A stretch of DNA of 64,000 nt from Rhizobium anhuiense (GTDB taxonomy: Bacteria; Pseudomonadota; Alphaproteobacteria; Rhizobiales; Rhizobiaceae): the NCBI RefSeq assembly GCF_003985145.1, contig NZ_ML133524.1, forward strand, positions 186,001-250,000, given 5' to 3'. The notes beneath the pieces are model-generated. The model made no database searches, was not told the DNA's origin, and worked only from the letters and a program-made list of their open reading frames with translations. This document shows positions 27,111-35,340 of this stretch, piece by piece. Position 1 is the first letter of the stretch; every line of letters starts with the position of its first letter. The translations under genes and the position numbers were made by a program.

Positions 27111-27381
27111 AGCCTTTCCTGGTCAGCTTGAAGCATTCTGTTGGCTCAAACGGAGTCGGATGGTCGACCGGCCGGCGCGCGTCGTAGCCCAGCTCTACGG
27201 CCAAGCCGGCCGGTCGATCAGCCGGCCCGTTTCAGCCAACCCGAAGGGCCGGGCATCTTTCCGCCAGGATCAGAGGCGATCGGCTCGACCGTACCAAGAG
27301 GTATGCCCTTCGCCAATCGCCTCTGCCCTGACGAAAACCTGCTCCGGCAGAATGCTTCAAGCTGACCAGGAAAGGCTCTAA
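27107..27381. repeat. Perfect 34-bp inverted repeat with nested stems between bpt and eamA
   Basis: Outer arms 27107-27140 and 27348-27381 are perfect complements over 34 bases (left arm begins TTAGAGCCTTTCCTGGTCAG). Inside are further stems: TCGACCGGCCGG / CCGGCCGGTCGA (27164-27175, 27206-27217), TTGGCTCAAACGG with a 12-of-13 match at 27227-27239, and CAGAGGCGAT / ATCGCCTCTG (27271-27280, 27316-27325). The whole can fold as a multi-branched structure. The left arm includes the bpt stop codon; the right arm ends one base before the eamA ATG and supplies its AGGAAAGG ribosome binding site. Confidence 0.9.
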
Positions 27382-28266
27382 ATGTTCCCCACCGCTCTTT
27401 CCGATCATCGGAAGGGTCTGCTGCTGACGGCGATCGGCGGGCTGGCGCTTTCGATGGATATCCCGCTCGTCCGTCTTGGCGATGGCGACATCTGGTCGAT
27501 CCTGGGAATACGAAGCGCAGCAACGATTCTTGCGACGCTCGTCATCCTTGGAGCAATGCGCCTTGCCTCGGGCAAATGGCCGGTCCTCATTCCTGGGCGA
27601 GCAGGCCTATTCGCCGGCCTGCTTTACGGCCTCTCCTCCCTCACCTTCGTGCTTTCAGTCTTCAATACGGCCACAGCCAATGTCGTCTTCATCGTCGCCT
27701 TCAACCCGATGTTCGCTGCCCTGCTTTCCTGGATCTTCCTGAAGGAGAAGCCGCAGGCCGCGACGCTGATCGCCATGCTGTTCATGATCTTCGGCGTCGG
27801 GCTGATCGTGCGCGAGGGGCTTGCGAGCGGCCATATTTTTGGCGACGCCATGGCGCTTCTCAGCGCGCTTATTCTTGCCGCAGCCATCACCATCGGACGT
27901 GGCTCGCGCCGGGAAATGGGCTTCGTGCCGCTGCTTGCCGCCATCCTGCCGGCCGCCCTCGGCCTCGCGCAAGCTCTGCCCTTGGGATTTTCCATCGCCC
28001 ATCCCGGCTGGATCCTCTTGAATGGCGCCATCATGATGCCGGTCGCCTTCTGGTGCCTTGCAACGGGGCCGCGTTATCTTTCCGCGCCTGAAGTCGGCAT
28101 GTTCTATCTGCTGGAAACCGTGCTCGCGCCGATCTGGGTTTGGCTGATCTTCGCCGAAACGCCGGCGACGATGACGCTGGTCGGCGGCGGCATCCTGGTG
28201 ACGGCGATCGCCGGGCATTGCTTCTGGATGGTGCGGGAGAAGAGCATCAGGCAACCAGCGGAATAG
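27382..28266 (+). CDS. EamA/DMT-superfamily transporter
   Basis: 294 residues with ten hydrophobic segments in two EamA repeats; examples are IRSAATILATLVILGAM, AGLLYGLSSLTFVLSVFNTA and, in the second repeat, MMPVAFWCLATGPRYLSAPE with FYLLETVLAPIWVWLIFAE. These are drug/metabolite or amino acid exporters of the inner membrane; substrate unknown. The ATG abuts the right arm of the 34-bp inverted repeat, so mRNA folding could hide its ribosome binding site if transcription comes from bpt. Confidence 0.88.
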   Translation: MFPTALSDHRKGLLLTAIGGLALSMDIPLVRLGDGDIWSILGIRSAATILATLVILGAMRLASGKWPVLIPGRAGLFAGLLYGLSSLTFVLSVFNTATANVVFIVAFNPMFAALLSWIFLKEKPQAATLIAMLFMIFGVGLIVREGLASGHIFGDAMALLSALILAAAITIGRGSRREMGFVPLLAAILPAALGLAQALPLGFSIAHPGWILLNGAIMMPVAFWCLATGPRYLSAPEVGMFYLLETVLAPIWVWLIFAETPATMTLVGGGILVTAIAGHCFWMVREKSIRQPAE

Positions 28267-28319
28267 GACGTTGCCGCCGGATCGGACCATGTTGTAACTC
28301 CGTTATTACAGGGGATAAA

Positions 28320-28553
28320 ATGATGAAGGGCACAATCCGCAAGGTCGGCAATTCCGAGGGCGTTATTATCCCTAAAGAGGTACTGCAGCGGCTGGGCTTG
28401 AGCAGCGGTGGGACAGCCTCGAATTGCGAGAGGTCGAGGGTAATATTCGGCTCGTGCCGGAATCGGCGGACCTTGCCGAGCAAGTGCGGGCAGCCCGCAT
28501 CGGCATGGAAAAATATCGAGTGGCGCTCCGCGAATCCGCCAGGCGATTGAAAA
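28320..28553 (+). pseudogene. AbrB/MazE-type antitoxin, frameshifted
   Basis: Begins with a swapped-hairpin DNA-binding motif, MKGTIRKVGNSEGVIIPKEV then LQRLGLSSGG (ATG at 28320 or 28323; AGGGGAT upstream). At about 28407-28412 the frame breaks. The expected continuation DSLELREVEGNIRLVPES, then RAARIGMEKYRVALRESARR, is in the next frame, consistent with loss of one base. That second frame also has no stop where such antitoxins usually end (after ...MEKYRVALREL-A-K) but runs on into the toxin sequence. So the C-terminal end is also damaged. Likely non-functional. Confidence 0.75.
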
Positions 28554-28554
28554 T

Positions 28555-28911
28555 ATGCATGACGAGCAGATCGCCGAGCACGGCGGTCTGTCTGGCCTGC
28601 GGGATGCCAACGCATTGGAAACCAGTTTGGCACGGCCGCTCGACAAGGCGGCACATGGCGAAACCGATATCTTCGTATTCGCCGCAGCCTATCTCTACGC
28701 CATTGTTAGAAACCACCCATTCAAGGATGGAAACAAGCGTACCGGCTATCTCGCGGCGTTTACGTTTCTCTATATCAACCGCTATGTCATCAACGCCGAT
28801 AACGCGCAGGTCATTGCATTTATACTCGACGTCGCCGCCGGCGTGATCGACGAGGAAGGCGCGACCCGCGTCCTTCGGGATTTCAGCATAGCGCTCAACC
28901 CGTCGCCTTGA
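28555..28911 (+). CDS. doc: Fic/Doc-type death-on-curing toxin, N-terminally shortened
   Basis: 118 residues from the first in-frame ATG. The Fic core is intact: HPFKDGNKRTGYLAAFTFLY carries the HPFxDGNKR active site, which in Doc phosphorylates elongation factor Tu. Upstream in the same frame, the codons read ...RQAIENMHDEQIAEHGGLSG, so the usual N-terminal helix begins before the ATG but its start has been lost into the antitoxin end. The partner antitoxin is frameshifted. Its tail overlaps the convergent SRPBCC gene by 17 bases. It is probably a relic, or a harmless truncated toxin. Confidence 0.7.
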   Translation: MHDEQIAEHGGLSGLRDANALETSLARPLDKAAHGETDIFVFAAAYLYAIVRNHPFKDGNKRTGYLAAFTFLYINRYVINADNAQVIAFILDVAAGVIDEEGATRVLRDFSIALNPSP

Positions 28912-29353
28912 ACTGCTGCTGCTCCAGTTCCCTGCCAAGCCCCTCGATCACATGCGCCCAGCCTTGCCGGGTCTTTTCCTCATGTTCGGCCCATTCGGCG
29001 CACATTTCGTGGGTCAACGTCAGGCGGCTGCCGCCGCCGAGAGGCTCGATCTCGATTTCGACGCGGTCGCAATTGTGATCATGCTCCTCGACGGAGAAGC
29101 TGAAGACCATACGTCGTGGGCGCTTCAGTTCCAGGAAGACTCCCTGGTGGAAGGCGTCGCCGGTCGGGCGGCGGTCGACGACGAAGAAACGGCCGCCGAC
29201 ATGCGGATCGATATCGGCGCGGATGACGTGACCGTCATCGGTCGCGAACAGGAAGCGGCGGGCGATTTCGGGGTTAAGCCAGGCGTCGTAGACGACGGCG
29301 GGCGGGGCCCTATAGGTGTGGCTGACATGCACTTTAATGGTGCTGGCGGGCAT
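28895..29353 (-). CDS. SRPBCC (AHSA1/START-like) family protein
   Basis: 152 residues. Typical AHSA1 sequence: VSHTYRAPPAVVYDAWLNPE at the start, HVGGRFFVVDRR in the middle and LTLTHEMCAEWAEHEEKTRQ near the C-terminal helix. The fold makes a hydrophobic cavity; ligand unknown. The start 29353 (MPASTIKV) has ACCGGAGGAAAATTG upstream; the frame extends to 29482 without signal. ArsR regulators often accompany such genes, but none is seen here. Confidence 0.85.
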   Translation of the reverse strand: MPASTIKVHVSHTYRAPPAVVYDAWLNPEIARRFLFATDDGHVIRADIDPHVGGRFFVVDRRPTGDAFHQGVFLELKRPRRMVFSFSVEEHDHNCDRVEIEIEPLGGGSRLTLTHEMCAEWAEHEEKTRQGWAHVIEGLGRELEQQQFKATG

Positions 29354-29505
29354 CAATTTTCCTCCGGTAATGCGCGCACACTCCTCCCGTGCGCGGCCTG
29401 CGACCATTCCGTCCGCCTCCGGAGCCGGCCTCTCATATTTTTGGTAACAGCAATGAGATAGAGGAGTTGCCGCGCCCGCCAAGAGACGAGCGCGGAATTT
29501 ATGCC

Positions 29506-31761
29506 TCAGCCGGCGAATTTACCGCTGCGCGGAAAGCCCTTCGGCACGGTGCGACCGGCGGTGGCGCGGTCGGCCAGCCATTCGGCAAGCTCGTCCTTGT
29601 TCTTCGTGAAGGTACGGCCGGCACTGTCTTCCCAGATAAGGCCGTCTGATATCGCGAAGCAGCGGACGTCGGAAATGCCGCCATCCTTGTAACGCTGCAG
29701 ACGGACGCCCTTGCCGCGCGACATCTCCGGCACCTGCGCCAGCGGGAAGACCAGCAGCTTGCGGTTTTCGCCGACGACGGCGACATGGTCGCCGCTGACG
29801 GGCACGAGCAGTTGCGTTTCCTCGGGCAGCGCGACGTTCATGATCTGCTTGCCCTTGCGCGTATTGGCGACCAGCTCTGCCTCCGGAACGACGAAGCCGT
29901 TGCCGGCTGTGGAGACAATCAGCTGCTTGCGCGCGGGATCGTGGACGAAAGCGGTCAACACCGCCTGATCGTTATCCATGTCGACCATGATGCGCAGCGG
30001 CTCGCCGTGACCGCGACCGCCGGGCAACTTGTCGCCGCCGAGCGTGAAGGCCTTGCCGCCGGTCGTGACGATCAGGATCTTGTCCGTCGTCTGCGCCGGG
30101 AAGGCTATCTTCAAGCCGTCGCCTTCCTTGAAGGTCAGCGTCGCCGTATCGGCGATATGGCCCTTCAGCGCGCGGATCCAACCCTTTTCGGAAATGACGA
30201 CGGTGATCGGTTCCTTCTCGATCATCGCCTGCTGGATTGCTTCCTCGTCGGCCTCAGGCGCATCGGCAAACTGCGTGCGGCGGCGGCCGACCTCGGTCGC
30301 CTTGGCGAATTTCTTCTTCACTTCGCCGATTTCCCAGGCGACCGTCTGCCACTGCTTTTCGTCGGAGGCAAGAAGTGTCTCGATCTCACCCTTTTCCTTG
30401 GTGAGTTCGTCGAATTCCTTGCGGATCTCGAACTCTTCGAGCTTGCGCAAGGCGCGCAGCCGCATGTTGAGGATCGCCTCGACCTGATTGTCGGTCAGAT
30501 CCCAGCGCGCCATCATCACCGGCTTCGGCTCATCCTCCTCGCGGATGATGCGGATGACCTCGTCGATGTTGAGATAGGCGACCAGAAGACCACCGAGAAT
30601 TTCGAGGCGCCTGTCGATCGCCGCCAGACGGAAGCGCGAGCGGCGCTGCAGAACTTCGCGGCGGTGGTCCAGCCACTCCTTCAGCACCTCGTTCAGCGCC
30701 ATGACCCGCGGGATGCGGCCCATGGAGAGCACGTTCATGTTGAGCGGGAATCGGCTCTCGAGCTCCGTCAGCTTGAACATCGATTCCATCAGGATCGTCG
30801 GATCGACGCTGCGGGTCTTCGGCACCAGCACGACACGGATGTCCTCGGCCGATTCGTCGCGGATATCCTCCAGCAACGGCAGCTTGCGGGCGATCAGCAG
30901 CTCGGCGATCTTCTCGATCAGCCGCGATTTCTGCACCTGGAAGGGAATTTCGGTGATGACGATCTGGTAGCCGCCGCGGCCGAGATCTTCCGTCTGCCAT
31001 TTCGCCCGCACGCGGAAACCGCCGCGGCCGGTACGATAGCTCTCGATGATGCTGTCGCGGCTGTCGATGATGATGCCGCCGGTCGGGAAGTCCGGGCCGG
31101 GAATGAATTCGACGAGCTTTTCGACGGTGGCATCCGGATGCTTGATCAGATGCAGGGCGGCATCGCAAAGCTCGTGGGCATTGTGCGACGGGATCGAGGT
31201 CGCCATGCCGACGGCGATGCCGGAGGAGCCGTTGGCGAGCAGATTCGGGAAGGCGCCGGGAAGGACGACCGGCTCGGTATTCGATTCGTCGTAAGTATCA
31301 CGGAAATCGACGGCATCCTGATCGATGCCCTCGAGCAGCAGTTCGGAGACCGCCGTCATCTTCGATTCGGTGTAACGCATGGCGGCGGGGCTGTCGCCGT
31401 CGATATTGCCGAAATTGCCCTGGCCGTTGACCAGCGTGTAGCGCTGCGAGAAATCCTGGGCGAGACGGGCAAGCGCATCGTAGATCGACTGGTCGCCGTG
31501 CGGATGGTAGTTACCCATCACTTCGCCGACGATCTTGGCGCATTTCCTGAAGGCTGTATTCGGCCTCAGCCCCATCTCGTTCATCGCATAGACGATGCGG
31601 CGATGGACGGGCTTCAGCCCGTCGCGCACGTCAGGCAAAGCGCGGTGCATGATGGTCGACAGCGCATAGGCAAGGTAACGCTGCTCGAGCGCCGCCTTGA
31701 GGTCGACCGGCTGGATGTTGTCGTCGTCTCCGCCGGAAGGCGGCAAAATCTCTTGTCCCAT
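29506..31761 (-). CDS. parC: DNA topoisomerase IV subunit A
   Basis: 751 residues, the ParC length. Winged-helix domain with [20 protein letters not shown], quinolone region with [18 protein letters not shown], and the catalytic Tyr in [11 protein letters not shown] coiled-coil arm (about 430-480) and a C-terminal beta-pinwheel with degenerate repeats follow. No GyrA-box is seen. It decatenates chromosomes together with ParE. Single gene on the minus strand; a palindromic repeat lies upstream. Confidence 0.95.
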   Translation of the reverse strand: MGQEILPPSGGDDDNIQPVDLKAALEQRYLAYALSTIMHRALPDVRDGLKPVHRRIVYAMNEMGLRPNTAFRKCAKIVGEVMGNYHPHGDQSIYDALARLAQDFSQRYTLVNGQGNFGNIDGDSPAAMRYTESKMTAVSELLLEGIDQDAVDFRDTYDESNTEPVVLPGAFPNLLANGSSGIAVGMATSIPSHNAHELCDAALHLIKHPDATVEKLVEFIPGPDFPTGGIIIDSRDSIIESYRTGRGGFRVRAKWQTEDLGRGGYQIVITEIPFQVQKSRLIEKIAELLIARKLPLLEDIRDESAEDIRVVLVPKTRSVDPTILMESMFKLTELESRFPLNMNVLSMGRIPRVMALNEVLKEWLDHRREVLQRRSRFRLAAIDRRLEILGGLLVAYLNIDEVIRIIREEDEPKPVMMARWDLTDNQVEAILNMRLRALRKLEEFEIRKEFDELTKEKGEIETLLASDEKQWQTVAWEIGEVKKKFAKATEVGRRRTQFADAPEADEEAIQQAMIEKEPITVVISEKGWIRALKGHIADTATLTFKEGDGLKIAFPAQTTDKILIVTTGGKAFTLGGDKLPGGRGHGEPLRIMVDMDNDQAVLTAFVHDPARKQLIVSTAGNGFVVPEAELVANTRKGKQIMNVALPEETQLLVPVSGDHVAVVGENRKLLVFPLAQVPEMSRGKGVRLQRYKDGGISDVRCFAISDGLIWEDSAGRTFTKNKDELAEWLADRATAGRTVPKGFPRSGKFAG

Positions 31762-31848
31762 GGGTCTTGACTAGCCCAGAAGAGCCCGGCGGGCAAGGAA
31801 TCTAGCCTATTGCAGCTGTGGATGAAGTCTTGGGAATGACATCTCCAA

Positions 31849-31951
31849 CGCATCGTGCTCTCCGAAAATCGGAATAGATTTTCGGAGAGCACGATGCGAG
31901 GGTTGAAAGTGTTACAGTGTCCTTTGCGCGTCTGAAAGACGCGCGGCACTG
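31849..31951. repeat. Palindromic intergenic repeat, full-length copy
   Basis: Long hairpin 31849-31898, arms CGCATCGTGCTCTCCGAAAA and complement around a GGAATA loop, then a second hairpin 31914-31951 around CGCGTCTGAAAGACGCG. Closest to the copies at 6493 and 63256. It lies 88 bp upstream of parC. Confidence 0.85.
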
Positions 31952-31977
31952 CAAGGATGAGACAAACGTTCCGCCGT

Positions 31978-32032
31978 AATTTGGACTTCGTTTGCCGTTC
32001 CTTTCAACGGAAATTTAGAAGTCCGCAAATAT
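31978..32032 (+). promoter_or_regulatory. Nested inverted repeat upstream of a secreted-protein gene
   Basis: Arms ATTTGGACTTC (about 31979-31989) and GAAGTCCGCAAAT (32018-32030), with a second stem CCGTT...AACGG inside. About 70 bp ahead of the ATG at 32104. It could be a 5' leader stem-loop or a binding site; nothing similar was seen elsewhere in the window. Confidence 0.45.
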
Positions 32033-32103
32033 AAAGCGGGCCCAATCCGTAGTAGCGTAACTGCAGATTTCCAACCGCCACACGCCACCAGAGGAATCAC
32101 CCC

Positions 32104-33291
32104 ATGAATATTTCCCGGACAACGCGGCTGATGCTGTCGGGCGCCGCCTTTTTCTCGCTCGCCGGTTCGGCTTTCGCTCTCGACGGCACCGATTTGCTGA
32201 AGAAGCTTAATGCCGCCTATGCCGCTCAGGGCGGGACGATTGCGGCTGAGAACATCGACATCGACGGCACGACCGTGACCTTGAAGAATGTCACCGTCAA
32301 GCCGACCGGCGGCGAGAGCCTGCCCATCGGCGAAGTCACCCTTACCGGCGTCGAAGAAGACGAGGATGGCGGCTATTACATCGAAGAGGCCGCCTTCCCC
32401 GATATCAACAAAACGGAAGACGGCGTCACGGTGACGGCGCAGGAGCTGACGCTCGGCGGCATCTCGATCCCGGCAACGGCGGGCGGCGACACGCTCGATA
32501 CCATGATGCTCTACGAAAGTGCCCATACCGGCCCGCTGAAGGTGGTCAAGGACGGCGCGGAAGTGTTCTCGGTGCTCGAAAGCAATATGAACCTGACGCT
32601 GCGCGAGGACGAATCCGGCTTCGATTTCGACGGCGCCTTCAAAAGCATGAAGGCCGATCTGACCAAGACCCAGGATGCGCAAAGCAAGGACGCGATCGAG
32701 AAGCTCGCACTGCAGCACGTCCAGGGCGACATCACCATGAAGGGCGCCTGGGAACTTGCCCCCGGCACGATCGACATTTCGGAATTCGCCCTCGATTTCA
32801 CCAACGTCGGCAAGCTCAATCTCGGTTTCAAGATCTCCGGCTACACGATGGCCTTCATGAAATCGATGCAGGATGCGATGAAGGAATCCGAAGCCAATCC
32901 GAACAAGGAACAGTCGCAGCAGGCGCTCGGCCTTGCCATGCTTGGCCTGATGCAGCAGCTGTCCTTCGAGGCCGCACAGGTGCGCTTCGAAGATGCTTCG
33001 ATCACCAAGCGCGCGCTGGATTATGCCGGTTCGCAGCAGAACATGTCCGGCAAGCAGATGGCGGATTCGCTGAAGGCGATGACGCCGATCATGCTGGCGC
33101 AGCTCAATATCCCGGAACTGCAGAACGCCGTTTCGGCCGCCGTCAACACCTTCCTCGACGATCCGAAGAGCCTGACGGTCAAGGCCGCGCCTGAAAAGCC
33201 GGTGCCGTTCCCGACGATCGTGGGCGCCGCCATGGGCGCCCCGAACACCCTGCCGCAGGTGCTCGGCGTCAAGGTTACCGCCAACGACTGA
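32104..33291 (+). CDS. Secreted protein of unknown function
   Basis: 395 residues with a signal peptide ending near AGSAFA (about 1-25). The mature part alternates beta-strand-rich sequence (IDIDGTTVTLKNVTVKPTGG, ISIPATAGGD) with helical stretches, and contains a charged region around KDAIEKLALQHVQGDITMKG. It has no Cys. This could be a periplasmic or outer-membrane associated protein; I do not recognise a named family (a loose resemblance to DUF945-type beta-helical proteins is only a guess). GAGGAATC lies before the ATG. The gene ends just before a hairpin terminator. Confidence 0.75.
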   Translation: MNISRTTRLMLSGAAFFSLAGSAFALDGTDLLKKLNAAYAAQGGTIAAENIDIDGTTVTLKNVTVKPTGGESLPIGEVTLTGVEEDEDGGYYIEEAAFPDINKTEDGVTVTAQELTLGGISIPATAGGDTLDTMMLYESAHTGPLKVVKDGAEVFSVLESNMNLTLREDESGFDFDGAFKSMKADLTKTQDAQSKDAIEKLALQHVQGDITMKGAWELAPGTIDISEFALDFTNVGKLNLGFKISGYTMAFMKSMQDAMKESEANPNKEQSQQALGLAMLGLMQQLSFEAAQVRFEDASITKRALDYAGSQQNMSGKQMADSLKAMTPIMLAQLNIPELQNAVSAAVNTFLDDPKSLTVKAAPEKPVPFPTIVGAAMGAPNTLPQVLGVKVTAND

Positions 33292-33310
33292 TCGCTTCGA
33301 TCTTGCGATC

Positions 33311-33390
33311 AAAGGCCCGGCAGCAGTGAACTGCGCCCCAAAGGTTGATGTCCAACTCTCGGGGCCAGTTCACGGACTGCCGGGCCTTTT
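33311..33390. terminator. Bidirectional terminator with an IS-like insert in the loop
   Basis: Stem AAAGGCCCGGCAG (33311-33323) with CTGCCGGGCCTTT (33377-33389), followed by T. It lies between the convergent secreted-protein and TetR genes. The loop is unusually long (53 bases) because it contains the 46-bp element at 33327-33372. Confidence 0.75.
33327..33372. mobile_element. Two IS3-like ends abutted (relic or tiny MITE)
   Basis: The element begins TGAACTGCGCCCC and ends GGGGCCAGTTCA; the inner halves are also related (AAAGGTTG against the complement GAGAGTTGGA of the right side). TGAACTG-CCCC-GTTG-type tips are found at the ends of several IS3-family elements. No transposase is present. 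Confidence 0.5.
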
Positions 33391-33395
33391 CGTTT

Positions 33396-34028
33396 TCAGG
33401 CGCGGTGGCGGGCGACCTCGGCGATCGCGTGGGCTGCGATATCAAGCAGTTCTTCAAGAGGCGCCCCGTCCCTCGCCTGCACCGACATGCCCTGGATGAT
33501 GGCGCCGAGGAACCGTGCGAGTGCGCGAGGATTCGTCCCGGCCTTGATATCGCGTTCGCGAATGCCGCGCTCGATCCTCGCGGTGAAAGCGTCGAGCGAC
33601 CGACGACGCATCGCCGCGACATGGTCGACGATCGCTTCGTTCTCGCTGGCGCAGTTCAGCGCCGCCGTCGAGATCATGCAGCCTTTCGGATGCTCCGGTG
33701 CCGAGAAGATCGCCGCCGAGCCCCGCAATATGCGCTCGAAGGCGGAGACGGTGTCGATCGGCTCGCCGAGCGCGGAAAAGGTGTCAGCGCCCAGGCCGCG
33801 ATATTGCTCGAGCGCCGCGCGATAGAGATCGGCCTTCGAGTTGAAGGCGGCATAGAGGCTTTGCGGCGTGATGCCCATTGCGGCGGTGAGATCGGCGATC
33901 GAGGCGCCCTCATATCCATGCGCCCAGAAGGTCTCGCGCGCCGCCGAGAGAACGGTCTCGCGGTCGAAGGCCGGCGGGCGGCCGCGTCGTCGGGCGGCGG
34001 GATTTTTCGTGTCAGCGCTATTTTTCAC
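33396..34028 (-). CDS. TetR-family transcriptional regulator
   Basis: About 210 residues. HTH region: RRGRPPAFDRETVLSAARET, FWAHGYEGASIADLTAAMGI and TPQSLYAAFNSKADLYRAAL, the most typical TetR signature. The C-terminal ligand domain has a Cys-containing PKGCMISTAALNCASENE, seen in TetR_C regulators of the AcrR/YcdC type. The start is uncertain: GTG at 34028 (VKNSADTKNP) or ATG at 34079. A TATAAT box on this strand at 34084-34089 would place the transcript start around 34077, which disfavours 34079 unless it is leaderless. Divergent from the serine hydrolase, its probable target. Confidence 0.85.
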   Translation of the reverse strand: MKNSADTKNPAARRRGRPPAFDRETVLSAARETFWAHGYEGASIADLTAAMGITPQSLYAAFNSKADLYRAALEQYRGLGADTFSALGEPIDTVSAFERILRGSAAIFSAPEHPKGCMISTAALNCASENEAIVDHVAAMRRRSLDAFTARIERGIRERDIKAGTNPRALARFLGAIIQGMSVQARDGAPLEELLDIAAHAIAEVARHRA

Positions 34029-34103
34029 AATGATCACTCTAGAAATTCGAAGCAGCTTGCTATATTCAGGAACGGTCATTGTGATTATAGGAGATTTAAT
34101 CTG
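34029..34103. promoter_or_regulatory. Divergent promoter region of TetR regulator and serine hydrolase
   Basis: AT-rich 75-bp gap. Minus-strand TATAAT at 34084-34089; plus-strand TATATT near 34060 and a ribosome binding site ATAGGAG at 34088-34094. Related TGATCA/GGTCATTGTGAT motifs may be operator half-sites. Confidence 0.5.
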
Positions 34104-35273
34104 ATGAGTCTTCCCCTCGAAACGGCGGATGCCGACAGGAATTCATCCCTTGCCGCAGCAGTCGATGCGGCAATCACAAGCGCGATCACCGAAAAACGGC
34201 TGGTTGGAACGGTGGTGCTCGTCGCCCGCGACGGAGAGATCGTCCATCGCCGCGCCGCCGGCCTTGCCGATCGCGAAAACGGTTTGGCCATGCGCGAGGA
34301 CACGATCTTCAGGCTCGCCTCCATTACCAAGCCGATCGTCACCATCGCCGCGATGCGGCTCGTCGAGCAGGGAAGAATCGGGCTCGACGACGCGGTGACG
34401 CAATGGCTGCCGGACTTCCGTCCAAGGCTGCCCGACGGCGCCGAAGCAACCATTCGCATCCGCCACCTGCTGACCCATACAGCGGGCCTCGGCTACAGCT
34501 TCTCCGAAGAGGACGGCGGCCCTTATATCAGCGCCGGCGTTTCCGACGGCCTCGACGAACCGGGACTGCCGCTGGCCGAGAACCTGCGGCGGATCGCCAG
34601 CGCGCCGCTGCGCTTCACCCCGGGCAGCGACTGGCAATATTCCCTCGCCATGGATGTTCTGGGCGGCGTCATCGAGGCGGAAACCGGCGTGCCGCTCGGC
34701 GACGCGGTCGCTGATCTGGTGACGAAACCGCTCGGTCTTGCCGATACCACGTTTTCGGTTCGCGACCGCAGCCGGCTGGCGGCGGCCTATATGGATGCTT
34801 CACCGGAACCGGCGCTGATGGGCGAGAATGCGCTGGTGATGTCGCTGATGGGTCCCATCCGCTTCGCGCCGAACCGTATCTTCGACCCCGCCTCCTATCA
34901 TTCGGGCGGCGCCGGCATGGCGGGAACCGCGGGTGACGTGCTCGCCATCCTCGACACCATCCGCAGGGGCGGCGCCCCGCTGGTCTCGAGCGAAACCGTC
35001 CGGATGATGACGACCGACCAGGCCGGCGGGCGCCGCCAACAGCACGAGCCCGGTTCCGGCTTCGGTTTCGGCTGGTCCGTTATCACCAATCCGGCCGAGG
35101 CAGGCGTCCCCTTCCCCAAGGGCACGCTGAAATGGGGCGGCGTCTACGGCCATAGCTGGTTCATCGACCCGGTCAACGGGCTGACCGTCGTGGCGCTGAC
35201 CAACACGACGCTGGAGGGCATGTGGGGCAAGTTCACCGTCGATCTTCGCGAGGCGATCTACGCGGCATTATGA
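34104..35273 (+). CDS. Serine hydrolase of beta-lactamase (class C/ PBP-like) family
   Basis: 389 residues, cytoplasmic as no signal peptide is seen. The SxxK motif is in LASITKPIVTIAAMRL, the YxN-like motif is in WQYSLAMDVLGGVIE, and a HxG-like motif is in YGHSWFIDP. Family members include D-aminopeptidases, esterases such as EstB, and 6-aminohexanoate hydrolases; the substrate is unknown. It starts 75 bp from the divergent TetR gene and ends at a strong terminator. The open frame extends upstream across the TetR gene, but the start has TAGGAGATTTAATCTG. Confidence 0.87.
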   Translation: MSLPLETADADRNSSLAAAVDAAITSAITEKRLVGTVVLVARDGEIVHRRAAGLADRENGLAMREDTIFRLASITKPIVTIAAMRLVEQGRIGLDDAVTQWLPDFRPRLPDGAEATIRIRHLLTHTAGLGYSFSEEDGGPYISAGVSDGLDEPGLPLAENLRRIASAPLRFTPGSDWQYSLAMDVLGGVIEAETGVPLGDAVADLVTKPLGLADTTFSVRDRSRLAAAYMDASPEPALMGENALVMSLMGPIRFAPNRIFDPASYHSGGAGMAGTAGDVLAILDTIRRGGAPLVSSETVRMMTTDQAGGRRQQHEPGSGFGFGWSVITNPAEAGVPFPKGTLKWGGVYGHSWFIDPVNGLTVVALTNTTLEGMWGKFTVDLREAIYAAL

Positions 35274-35288
35274 GCGAGTGAAACAAGC

Positions 35289-35323
35289 AAAAAGCCCGGC
35301 GGTTGTGCCGCCGGGCTTTTTGC
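35289..35323. terminator. Bidirectional rho-independent terminator
   Basis: AAAAAGCCCGGCGG / CCGCCGGGCTTTTT with a 5-base TTGTG loop, between convergent serine hydrolase and aspS. Confidence 0.95.
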
Positions 35324-35340
35324 ATTTGGGATCAGAGATC

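Noticed and set aside
27160..27381. Short open frames of about 73 residues
   Set aside because: They lie inside the inverted-repeat structure and have no ribosome binding site.
29785..31770. 661-residue open frame on the plus strand
   Set aside because: Mirror of parC.
33345..34103. Extension of the serine hydrolase upstream across the TetR gene
   Set aside because: The plus-strand frame is open by chance opposite tetR. The true start at 34104 has a ribosome binding site.
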